Shown here one piece after another: positions 1 to 10,029 of a DNA stretch of 31,248 nt; position 1 is the stretch's first letter, and every line of letters begins with the position of its first letter. The notes under the pieces are model-generated. The model searched no databases and had not been told where the DNA came from. It was given only the letters and a program-made list of their open reading frames with translations. The position numbers and the translations under genes are program-made. Location: the NCBI GenBank assembly GCA_014825775.1, contig MVAQ01000241.1, forward strand, positions 1 through 31,248. The letters are read 5' to 3'. This DNA is from Krasilnikovozyma curviuscula. Lineage: Eukaryota > Basidiomycota > Tremellomycetes > Cystofilobasidiales > Mrakiaceae.

Positions 1-39
1 GTTCAGGTGTCCATACTCAAAGCTTAGTGAACTCTCGCC

Positions 40-857
40 ATGACGCTGCCCAAACCCACCTATCGAGTCGCTGAATCAAAGGACAATGCATCTTTCAGAG
101 CGTGGTAAGTGAGGCACAATTCCCTGCTCAACTATCACTCTGATATTTTGGGAGTAAGGGAGGGCGTATCCAATGCTGAGACTAACAGCCGTCTTGTTCT
201 TTCTCTATCGTACCTGTCAGTCACAGACAGTCATGGATTGAGAGTTACACCCCAATCTTCCCACCTCACCTACACCAATACATCTCTGAACGGCCAATCT
301 TCTTCGATGCTGAAAAATTCGAGAAGAGAAGAGGAGAGACCCATATAATTGAGTGGGTCGCCGTCATTCCAGACCCTGAATTACCCTCAGGAGAGAAGGT
401 CATTGGCTTTGCTGGTGCCACCTCAGCTGCAGACGAGCACGGTATCAAGGAGCTCAGAGCACTCTATGTACTAGAAGCGTATAAAGGAACCGGGGTCGCA
501 CTTGAGCTCACGAACCTGGCCTTGGGTGGGGGGAACGAGGTCAGAGCTAAGCTTACGGTGCTGGCTGATAATCCTAGAGCGCAAAGATTCTACGCCAAAT
601 GTGGATTTACCAAGTGAGTTCGGCGCCGTTTCACTCTTGCGAGCCCTCATGTTTGTCGTCCCACCCACTGCGAATCTGATCTTTGCGCCTTCTACGCGGT
701 GGTCCAACTCCTTAGAGAAATCGGTAGAGATACGTACCCAGAGCCGTTCTCAGTTCCACTCATCACTCTGCTCAGAGAAGGAGTTTCCGATGTCTCTCTT
801 CCAGAATCGCTCGCAGCCGCGCCGAGGAGCCCCCCCCCATCGAAACCAACAGCCTGA
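40..857 (+). CDS. GNAT-family N-acetyltransferase
   Basis: Three-exon model 40-104, 221-613, 716-857; 199 residues; all splice phases agree (TG|T, AA|A). The protein carries the GNAT acetyl-CoA fold. The stretch ELRALYVLEAYKGTGVALEL is strand 4 plus motif A (the R/Q-x-x-G-x-G/A pyrophosphate loop appears as YKGTGVA). It is followed by LTVLADNPRAQRFYAKCGFT, the usual motif B with N...A..FY...GF. The length and single domain fit small-molecule or protein N-acetyltransferases; the acceptor substrate cannot be told. The C-terminal tail, about 45 residues and proline-rich at its end, is outside the core. The ATG at 40 is near the window edge, so an upstream exon cannot be excluded. It is convergent with the CobW gene. 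Confidence 0.8.
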
Positions 858-1086
858 GGTTACAGAGGACATCAAAGATAAGATCTTATTGGACGCAGTG
901 GCTGAGAAGTCTACTTAGAGGCTGCTTAGAGATTGCGTAGAGTTGAGATGGATTTAGTTGTATGAAAGTACTGGAATCAGAGAGTGGTTTTTCCATTAAT
1001 GTCTTGTTGCTACTTGCAATAAATCGATCTGGTATCTGAATATCACATGGGGATAAACCTGGAGGTTTAGAATTCGTCCTTTCATT

Positions 1087-3527
1087 TTACTCGCCATGCT
1101 CCTGGCGCTCTTGCTTCTTAAGCTCGGCCAGCTTATTCTGCCTCTCCGCCCTAATGCGTTCCCTTTCCTCTGCCTCACGAGGGAGGTCTTCTTCTTCTGC
1201 CGGGTCAATCCAGTCTTCCCAACCACTATATCATCAACACTATTGGTTAGCAGGCAAGGACGGCTCATCATAAACAAGAAAGAAGCACTGACTCCGCAAA
1301 AAGATCATTCAGAGCTTCGAGCTTCGTGCGGTACGTCTTCTTGGAAGACATGACCTTCTGCCACTGAGTCCATTCCTCGTCGTCGAGCAAGCAACCGTCT
1401 ATCGCCTTCTTCAAGAGGTCCTTATCCATCTTCTCCTGTGATATATAGAACGAGAGATGCTACTATGAGAACTTAAGCATGGTCATACGGAAGGAGAGGA
1501 ATTGACGAACTCCGATAAACACAATCTCCTGTCTGCGATCACCCCACTTCCCTTCAAAGTCAGCCTTGATCGCAGCGACAACCTTGGGGTCATCAGCCAT
1601 CGGCCAATCAGTTTCATTTTCCTCGCACAACCAGCGAGTTCCTCCAGTTAAAGTGTAGAAGACTGTAGCCAAAGGTACGTCAGCTTTAGAACTAAAAACG
1701 AGAACTGCGACAACCCTCACTACCGGCTTGTGACCATTCTCCGTGGACTCGAGGCCTCGTCGCCAACCATGCGAATCCTTTTGACCGAAGAAGAGATTTG
1801 AATATCGGTGAAGCTTTCTTGTAGACGAGACGTCCAGGAAGATCTAACTGAGGAGAATCTACGTCAATCTCGTCGTCGTCGTCGTCGTCTTCCTCTTCCT
1901 CCTCCTCCTCGTTATCTTCTCCATCTTGCACAAACTCGTTTTGAATGACTACAAACGGCTGACACATCAGTTTCCACAGGCGTTCTGGGTGGAAAGGACG
2001 TCTGGCACGGTAGACGAAGGAGCTGATTCCATATTCTACAAGAATTCGAGTAGACATAGATCAATCGCTTGTTTCTGTAGGATAGCAAAGTTCACTCACC
2101 CTCTGTCTCAGGTTTAGGAACCCATTTCACAGCGCCGTCTGGCCCAACCCATTTCACTCTGTTACTCTCCTTCAACGACTGCAACCATCCAGCACCAGTA
2201 GCAGCTTCTTCAAATGAGAATCGCTTAGTGTTGAGGATCAGCTTGAGGTCCACCTTAGACTTGACGGTTTCAATGATTGTTGCGAGAGGGTTGAGCTTAG
2301 TGACAATGGCTTTCACCTTGGAAATATGTTCCTTAGACACACTTAAAAAAATATTCAACATTAGTGGGGTCGTGTAAGGGAGTCTCGCGTAACGGACGTC
2401 AACAATACTCACAGGTCTGTCTTGTTGAGTAAGATCACATTGGCGAATTCGATTTGGTCTACCATCCTGAAATTGTAAGTGATGTCAGTTATTACCTTTT
2501 TAGTGAAACAGATGGAAGGACGAGATGTGCTTACAGATCGGTAATGTTTCTCTCGTCCTCATCTCCAACAGCCTCCTTCCCAAACCTTTGGGACAAAAAC
2601 TCAAAAGTCTCGAACTCGTCCAAGAAGTTAGCCACATCTACAACAGTAACGCAGGTATCCAGTCTCGAAATTTTTGTCAATCCGCCTGCGGACAGGATCT
2701 CAGCCAGCTTCTTTTGTTGTTCGGTCGATGAGCTGTGGAACGCAAACTCTGGATTGGGAAGCGATGACGTTCCAATCTCGTTGGCGGCGATGGACTCTGT
2801 GAACTCGGTTGTGAATGTTTCTGCTACCTGAAGTGGTTCAGAGATTCCTGTTGATTCGATGATGAGGTAACTGCGAAGAATGAATATGAATGAGATGCTA
2901 AAAGATGTGAACGACAGTATGGATCATTATGCACGTACTCGAATTCCCTTTTCTCTGCCAGAGAAGCGATTTCTTCTAGCAAATCACCACGGAGAGTGCA
3001 ACAGATACAGCCTGGACGGTTTGCGGGGCATCGACCAAGTTTAATTTTCTCGAAGCAAAACCAACAGGTGAATCAGCGACTCACCGTTTTGCATTTGGAC
3101 CACTGTTTCCTCCTTTTGAGTGACATTGTGATTCTTTAGAAGTGCAGAATCGATCTAAGGTAGATATAGCGCTTTCAGCTTCTACAGCGATCTGAGCAGA
3201 AGAGACAACAAGGAGCACCCACATTGAGAGCTCCAATATCATTCACTATAACAGCTGAAGAGCAGAAAAGAGGGAAGGATTGAATGAAAGCCGAAGATAG
3301 AGATATCACAAATACTCACCGCACTTGAGCCCATGCTGTTTAGATCGCAAGATGTACCTGGTCGTAGCATTACATGTTGCGGGTTAGATTGTCGTTTCAG
3401 ATGTGTATCTCGGATATTGCATTTGAGGGACTCACTCTAGAAGTGTAGTCTTTCCAGCGCCTAGAAAACCGGAAAGAAGAGTAACAGGTAGTCGTGTATC
3501 GTTAATGCTGACCACGGGAAAAGTCAT
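1087..3527 (-). CDS. CobW/COG0523 (G3E) GTPase, putative metallochaperone
   Basis: Twelve exons on the minus strand: 3436-3527, 3320-3357, 3223-3254, 3085-3154, 2939-3011, 2535-2870, 2413-2466, 2100-2341, 1724-2035, 1511-1662, 1335-1435, 1087-1225; 546 residues with all phases closing. Visible motifs: Walker A LLSGFLGAGKTTLL near residue 17, the metal-binding CxCC loop as NGCICCTLRGDLL (about residue 78), Walker B-like YLIIESTGISEP, guanine-specificity NKTDL, and the CobW C-terminal domain starting YGISSFVYRARRPFHP. An acidic run of E and D (about 1860-1915) splits the C-terminal domain. Family members deliver Zn or other metals to client enzymes using GTP. The N-terminus lacks the CPELVP motif of ZNG1, so the client is unclear. 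The exon 10 donor (GTTCGT) is weak but is the only one that restores frame to EKMDKDLL. It is divergent from RPL16. Confidence 0.9.
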
Positions 3528-4428
3528 GGTTGTTTTGTTGTGAGGACGAAACAAAGAAGTGAACAAGATGTTCAGGAGTTAGAAGAACAGCGATTGGTCA
3601 TTAAAATTCCTCACTTATCACAATAAAATGAGGACTTTAGCAGTCCTGAGGCTAAAAGAAAAAGGTCGTGGTCATTGGATAGGACTGATGAGGTTGTTGT
3701 TGGTCGAGCGACGGCAGACAAATTACACGCAGACTACAGACACAAAGAGATAGTCTCTAATCGGTGAGACCAAGAAGGAAATACTATAAGAGTGCAATCG
3801 GTAACAAATCTGTTGGTCCTTACGTGCTGAGACGTTTGGTCCAAAACATGATATCATCAAAACAGGCTACAAAGTCTTGCATTTTCGCGTTTCTTTCTAA
3901 TAAGACAACTTGTAAAGAATAATGAAGTATTATTTAGCAAGTAAACGAAAGCAAACACGCCTTTGGACTAGCCATAAGAGGGACAAACAGGTCAAAGCCT
4001 TCAAACTGTTTGAAAGAAGTTCGTTAGCATCAGTGAAACGGGAACAAATGCTGCCAACAAATTCAATCTGTAATCTTCCACCGTTTCGAGAGCTAAGAGG
4101 AATCTTGGGACGAAACGTACAAATAGTTCGTGTGCGGTTCTGCCTATACAGTTTTGTTACCGTGGGAAAACTGGATTTCGAGGCGCGGACGCCACAACTC
4201 TTCGATGCGCCCCAGTGGAACGCTCTGTGGCAGCAAGACTGTCTAGTCGTCTTTCAAGAACATCAAGATCACCAGCGTACGTATCACAGATTTAACGATC
4301 AGGTCAGCATATTAGAAGGGTAGAAAGAGATTGGAAGCGAAGGAGGATGGAGCAGAGGAGAAACTCGCGGTTTGATAGTGCCAATTGGACTGACACTCAA
4401 CCCTTTCCCTATATTTGAATCAATCAGA
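3528..4428. other. Divergent intergenic region, CobW gene / RPL16
   Basis: About 900 nt between two divergent starts, so it should hold both promoters. An open frame at 3922-4323 (+), 133 codons, has no recognisable motif and I do not call it a gene. The last 150 nt probably form an RPL16 leader intron. I see no clear TATA box, tRNA or repeat. Confidence 0.6.
4277..4427 (+). other. Probable 5'-leader intron of RPL16
   Basis: A donor GTACGT follows the leader ending ATCACCAGC. A branch-like TGACACTCAAC and an acceptor ATCAATCAG lie just before AATGG, leaving a single base between the splice site and the start codon. Leader introns hugging the ATG are common in fungal ribosomal-protein genes. 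This is inferred from splice signals only. Confidence 0.4.
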
Positions 4429-5502
4429 ATGGCCACCTTCTCCAGCACCCCAATCATCGTTGACGGTAAAGGCCATCTCCTCGGACGATTGGCTTCCATC
4501 TTGTCGAAGCAGATCCTCAACGGTCAAAAGGTCACCGTCGTCAGATGTGAAGAAATCAACGTTTCTGGCTCCTTCTTCAGAAACAAATTGAGATACCACA
4601 ACTTCCTCCACAAGAGACACATTGTCGTGAGTATTAGGATCTGGCGTGGTTGGAGGCATTGGGAAGGGACTAGGGGACGAAGGCTTTAGGAGGGATAACG
4701 ATTCTGAGAATTCAGTTGACTAACTACAGTGGCCTTTTTGTTCGTCTCTTAACAGAACCCAAAGAAGTCTGGTCCTTTCCATGAACGTGCTCCTTCCCGT
4801 ATCCTCTACAAGGCCATCCGTGGTATGGTGAGTAGCGACACGACTTCAGGCTCCATCAAGACTTTCTCCCCCACTGACGCCTCTTCCAACTCTTTTCTAT
4901 TCAGGTTCCCCACAAGACCGCCCGTGGTGCTGCTGCCCTTGAGCGTTTGAAGCTCTTCGAGGGTGTCCCACCACCATACGACCGAAAGAAGAAGATGGTT
5001 GTGCCCCAGGCCTTGAGAGTCCTTAGACTCAAGCCTGGGCGCAAGTACTGCTCTATCAAGAGACTCAGTCACGAGGTGAGTAATATCTAGATGGAGCAAC
5101 TCAACTTAATGCACAGATGCACATGACTGATTGCGTCTGTTGTCCTCTTTTCTCTCATCATCATTATTTGTGGCTCCTTCAAAACCTCCTCCCCTCCCTT
5201 ATCTCAACGTTTGCTCTGCACTCCATCCACTCGTCCGCCTATGTTTTGTTTCAACTTGCTCTGCGGATACAGGTTGGCTGGGGTTACAAAGACGTCGTTG
5301 ACACCTTGGAGGAGAAGAGGAAAGTCAAGGCTGCTGCGTACCACGAGAGAAAGGTAAGAAGAGTTTACTTGCAGTTTGGCGCATGAATCACAAGTCTGAC
5401 TGTTCTGCCTCCGACAACTTGCAGACTGCCGCCATCAAGCTTAGATCTAAGACTGCTGCTACCGTCCCAACCAGTGAGAAGCTCGCCGCTTTCGGATACT
5501 AA
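4429..5502 (+). CDS. RPL16: 60S ribosomal protein uL13 (L16/L13a)
   Basis: Five exons 4429-4626, 4756-4827, 4905-5075, 5273-5353, 5425-5502 give 199 residues, the usual eukaryotic uL13 length. The N-terminus [15 protein letters not shown] and the later [19 protein letters not shown] and [17 protein letters not shown] are diagnostic. It is a structural protein of the large subunit, cytoplasmic after nucleolar assembly. All exon junctions except the third are phase 0 by simple reading, and the frame closes at GY-TAA. The third intron (5076-5272) is 197 nt, long for this window; I looked for C/D or H/ACA snoRNA boxes there and saw none. It is divergent from the CobW gene and followed by glyoxalase II on the same strand. 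Confidence 0.97.
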
Positions 5503-5791
5503 GCTTGGTCAGGAAGGAGTGGTGTCTAGCGGTGATTTGGTCAAGAGAGGCTTTTGGTCAGGTTCTCGTTGGGCTGAGAGGGGGGAGTATGTGAGATGAC
5601 GAGAGGGGGGAGGGAGAAGGGATAGCACGGATAACACAATTACAACAGTTCTCATGCTTTTTCTTATGGTTTTTTTCCAAACTCAAAATACGATTGGATG
5701 CACCGCGAGCAAGAGAACTGATTTTGAGCGAAGGTGTCTGGGTATAGTGAATTTCGCCGACAGTCGTCTACAAGAGGTCGCGAAATCTGGC

Positions 5792-7200
5792 ATGAGATTC
5801 CCTTCAAACCCCATGATTTTTGTAAGAAACTGCAGCCAGCTTTTCCGCTCTAAACTCGTTCCTTCATCAATCAGGACTTTTACCAATTCAGCTATCAACA
5901 CCATGAGAGTTGTCCCTGTTAAAGCTCGAACGGATAATTGGATGTACATCCTCATCGACGAGACATCAAACGAGGCCGCTGCTGTCGATCCTTACGATGC
6001 AAAGAAGATCATAGATGAGGCGGATAGTTTGGGGGTTAAGGTGGGTGATTGGTAGCTTTCTCTCGGGAGCTGGAGAGTGAAGTCATAAAGCGTAATGGCT
6101 GGCTGAGTGGTACCTCTGACCTACACTTTCCCGTTTTTGTTCTACAGTTCACACATCTGCTTACTACCCATCACCATAATGATCATTCAGGTGGAAATGC
6201 TGCTTTCGTACGTAGAGGAGGGCATAGAGTGCAGCTTAGCGAATGAGAGCTGACATAATATAGTGTATTTAATATAGCTGAAATCTTACCCTGTCCCGGT
6301 CTATGGAGGGTCAGATCAAATCCCAGGACTGACTGAGAAGATGTCTGAAGGCTCGACATTCACCATCGGGAAAGATATCTCGGTAAGTCGTTGCGCCGTA
6401 CTCCACGCTCAGTTGGAGATTCTCAAACACTCGGTTGCTTACTTTGCTCCTGTAGGTATCATGCATCCACACACCTTGTCATACTCAAGATTCAATCTGT
6501 TATTTCGTACAAGATAAACTCAAAAGCCAGAAGAGTGTCTTCACCGGTACGTCTTTGAGCATCTCGTACATGTAAGGACTCTGTGCTCCCGAGATTCTTC
6601 TTACAATATACCCACCTTCTCAGGAGATACCTTGTTCACAGCAGGGTGTGGAAGGTTCTTCGAAGGAACGGGTGCAGAAATGCACACTGCGCTCAGCAAG
6701 TTGATGAAGCTTCCAAACGACACGATTCTGTACAACGGCCACGAATGTACGTTCCTCGGCGTCGTCATAACAGGCCTCTTCTTTAGTTAAACTGACGGTG
6801 AGTTTCTCGCAAAACACAGACACGGCCGGATCAGCAGCGTTTGGAGCATCGATTGAGCCTGAGAATGACAAGCTTAAAGCGCTTCTGGCTGAGTCGAAGA
6901 CTGGGAAGGATATGGTTGGGCTGGGAACGATTGGGGATGAGAAAGGTGAGAGGACACTTGCTGTGTTTCGACTCGATTTGGCTGCGGAATTCAGGGCTAA
7001 TTTACTTTGCATCGACAGAATGGAACGTCTTCGTCAGAGTCGAAAGCGACGCAGTCAAGTACGCATTTTGCCTTCTCATTGTGATGTTTGCATCTTCTTG
7101 CTCAATGTTGCTTGTATGTTCCAGGAAAGCGACTAAAAAGGCAGCTCCTGAAGATATCGTCGACGTCCTTCGAGAGATGAAGAATAAGTTTCGTGGTTAA
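5792..7200 (+). CDS. GLO2: Hydroxyacylglutathione hydrolase (glyoxalase II)
   Basis: Eight exons: 5792-6040, 6148-6207, 6278-6382, 6456-6546, 6624-6746, 6820-6945, 7019-7058, 7125-7200; 289 residues. It hydrolyses S-lactoylglutathione to lactate and glutathione, the last step of methylglyoxal detoxification. The metallo-beta-lactamase metal motif is [11 protein letters not shown] (residues 89-99; T-H-x-H-x-D-H). Other metal-site blocks are [26 protein letters not shown] and [13 protein letters not shown]. The C-terminal [10 protein letters not shown] is typical. In-frame ATGs lie at 5792, 5813 and 5903. The last gives a 252-residue cytosolic-type protein beginning [20 protein letters not shown]. 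The extra 37 residues are rich in R, S, F and N with almost no acids, like a mitochondrial presequence. The open frame reaches back to 5654, but that part is not presequence-like. Confidence 0.95.
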
Positions 7201-7356
7201 ATCTCATCTATAGCTAAACGCGTTGAATTGGAGGTTTGACGATAGGTAAACACTATTATCGCTACACAAATGGATGTATGCAGTGTTTGGATATTGATAT
7301 TATAAAGTTGCAACGTAAGAACTCATCAGTCGCACTCAAAGCAGGTTCCTCTAACT

Positions 7357-9622
7357 TCATCTTCTTATAAACTTCAAAGGCAAATTTTTCGGAGTTAACG
7401 TAATTACTGACTTTGCTTCCAATAATCTCTCTTTCAACGTCTCCCAGCTCTCTCCAGGTAGAGGTTCCGCAACCACTCTGAACTTTCTGATCAACACGCA
7501 CAGGGCAGCGACAGACTCTACTTCGGTAAATCGGCGACCAATACATGCTCGTGGACCACCGGCGAAGGGCAAGAAAGCGTCTTTGGGCCAGGTTGGGGTG
7601 AGAAACCGTTCAGGCTGGAACTCAAGCGGGTTGTTCCAATAGCGAGGGTTGCGATGGAGGGAGCAGACGTCGATGAGCATGCTGTAAGACAGGAAGGGGA
7701 TTAAAGGGAGTGAGTTAAGAGAATCACCGGAAAGGCGAACAGAAGAGGAGGGATGGACTGACTTGCTTCCTGTAGGAACGAACACTTCGGTGAGCACTTC
7801 CTCGCCCTCAGCAAAACACCGAATAACAGTGTCCTCCCCAGCGCGTCTTGGGATGATTGTCACGGGCGGAAACAGCCTAATGCTCTCGTTATACACAGCC
7901 AGGGCATAATCGAGCATGTGGTAATCATCGTATGTGGGCTCACGGTCGCCGAGGACGGATACGACGTGGTGGTACAGCGTTTCTTGAACTTCTGGGTGAA
8001 GAGCTAGGTTGCCGAAGGTGAATGCTAGAGAGTTGGCTGTTGTTTCATGCTGAAATTGGAAAAATATTTTCAGCAAGATTTTGGGGGAAGAGAAAGGTAG
8101 TAGGTGGGCTTACTCCAGCTAGAAGGAAGATGAACTGATTCCCCACAACCTCGATCTCTGACAATGTCAGTCCATTCCCACTCTCTTTATCCTCCGCATC
8201 CGCTTCCAAGGAGCTCTCGACTAACGATCCAAACAGGTCGGCTGCTCGATATATGCTATTGGAAGATTGACTGGTGACGATGGAAGATCGCTTCTCGTGA
8301 TACATCTCATGAAGGTAAGCTTCGAGTTCGTCGAATGCTCTTTGGATGTTTTTGAAGCTATAAAAAGAATCATTAGTGCAGCATTGTGTGTTGTTAAGAA
8401 AGAATGGTACTCGCTGTTGACCAATTCTTGGAATGCAACCCAAATACTTGTAAGCCCAGTCAGGGGTGACAAGCTTCGTTGTCATGTTGGTGGCAACAGT
8501 CCTGAGTGCTTGCTGGACAGTGAGAGTATGTTGATTAGTTATCTGACCATTAATGTGGTCTTCCCAACTCATTGAAATACCGAATCCTGCTTCGGCTGTT
8601 ATGTGGGGACAAGGTTGCGAGAGAGGCACATCAGCGGTGCGTTTTACCAGAGGGAGGAGGTGGACAGAACTTGCCGATTACAACGAGAGCAATCCTAAGA
8701 GTCATTTTATGGACATGGTCGATGCTGATGACATCGCCAGGGTTGTTGTAGAGCTCATCCCATCTCTCACTAGCGATCATATCGGCGATAACTGGGAAGA
8801 CAATCAGCCAATTGCCCTGTTCGCTTTGGAAACATTCCAAGTAAGATTGCACTTACTAGACTTGGTTCTCTCAAAGACGAGGGGGTACGCTCGGTCGTTA
8901 AAACTAGGTGACACTACCTTTCTATGCCTCTTCCATTGGTCTTCACCTACTGTCACCAGATTCAGTCCAAAGAAGTTCAATATCTATAAAATCCAAGGTT
9001 TAGTATGTTATTTCGTATGGGCAACAGCGATAGCTACTGACTGTGTACCACTCCGACGGCTCTGCGGCAGGATTACAGCGGCAAATGAAAACAACACAGG
9101 ACGAGGTCAAGTCACAGCAACACGAAGACGTAGCTACCTTCGTTCTGACTCACTAGGAAATCTCTCGCGAGATCCAAAAACACTCTTAGCTGCCTCTGCT
9201 GAAGCAATGAAAAACGTCGGGGCTGTAGCGAACAAGGGCACCATAGCTATGAGTGCCAAATTGGATTTAGTGTACATTGCCCAATTATCTTTGAGGGCTC
9301 GATCCTGTACTATTGAGATCCATGGCTGAACGATCCAGGTGGGTAAGAGGAACAGCAGGATAGATCCGTAGGGCAGAAGGACTGCCGTCGACCTACAAGG
9401 TTTCACCGATCTTTGAATGGCCAGAACTCTACGAGCCCTTGTTGATCAGCAATCCAGCTACTAGGGAACATTATGTGTACTTCCGGAGACAGAACAATGA
9501 CTGTGGTCTTACCGATTGAGTGCCAGGCATACTAATGAAACCAGAGCAACCGTAACGAAGGCTAATTCATGCGAGATTGAAGGCCACGGCAAGATATAAG
9601 GCAACGGAAGGACAACGACCAT
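7357..9622 (-). CDS. Cytochrome P450 monooxygenase
   Basis: Nine exons on the minus strand: 9513-9622, 9154-9392, 9042-9061, 8857-8983, 8675-8791, 8415-8595, 8114-8357, 7763-8049, 7357-7681; 549 residues, every phase closing. An N-terminal hydrophobic anchor (about residues 18-35) and further apolar segments point to ER membranes. Landmarks: WKRHRKVVSPSF (helix C), oxygen-binding AGHETT (345-350), ExxR as ESIR (401-404), PERF (465-468), heme loop FAGGPRACIGRRF with Cys488. Two introns are GC-AG: 8596-8674 (gcaagt) joining VVI to AEAGFG, and 8358-8414 (gcgagt, 57 nt). The 20-nt third exon supplies KPSEWYT, required by the family block RFPKP..Y. Reaction and CYP family cannot be assigned; no biosynthetic partner genes are adjacent. 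An upstream in-frame ATG at 9760 is possible but adds no anchor. Confidence 0.93.
9042..9061 (-). other. 20-nt micro-exon of the P450 gene
   Basis: This exon is flanked by a CCGCAG acceptor and a GTCAGT donor. It restores phase (1 to 0) between exons 2 and 4 and encodes KPSEWYT after RFP, matching the usual P450 sequence RFPKPxxxY. Direct splicing of exon 2 to exon 4 breaks the frame. Confidence 0.75.
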
Positions 9623-10029
9623 GTTCAAGCGGTAGGACAAGAGGCCTGGGTAGCCACAGCAAATACAGCTTGGAGTTTTGAGATTGGTTTGAATATATCG
9701 GTCGTCGTCAGAGCGACACAGCAATGTTCCCTTGGCTGTCGCAGCGTGGCCGTGAAGCATCCCGGCCCATAATACCGTCGGGCTGATTCGAGATTGAGAT
9801 GGGCATTTACCCTTCAGGCTGCTTTTGATTCAACGAAAATTTGGAATCAGGATCTCAACTTTTCTACGTGATTGGTGTGATGAATGAAGGTTAATAAATG
9901 TCCAGTATCAATGGTAAGTTTTGTATGTTGCGATCAGAAATTCTAGTAGCGTCCCAGTCAGCACCCAACACTAAATCACAAGAGCAGCAAATAGAGTAAA
10001 AAGGATATAATTTTTCTGTAGGAGAGGTT
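9623..10029. other. Intergenic, P450 upstream / CPL1-like gene downstream
   Basis: About 400 nt holding the P450 promoter side and the 3' flank of the secreted Cys-rich gene, both on the minus strand. The open frame 9509-9760 (-) here is only the upstream extension of P450 exon 1. I see no other element. Confidence 0.5.

Noticed and set aside
5076..5272. Long RPL16 intron as a snoRNA host
   Set aside because: A CTGA is present but no C box (RTGATGA) precedes it, and no H/ACA hairpin-ACA arrangement was seen.
5654..5791. ATG at 5654 as the glyoxalase II start
   Set aside because: The first 46 residues from here do not resemble a presequence or the family, and a later ATG at 5792 starts a much better leader.
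8553..9329. 258-codon plus-strand frame
   Set aside because: It is antisense to P450 exons 2-6 and their introns, whose minus-strand reading has clear P450 motifs.
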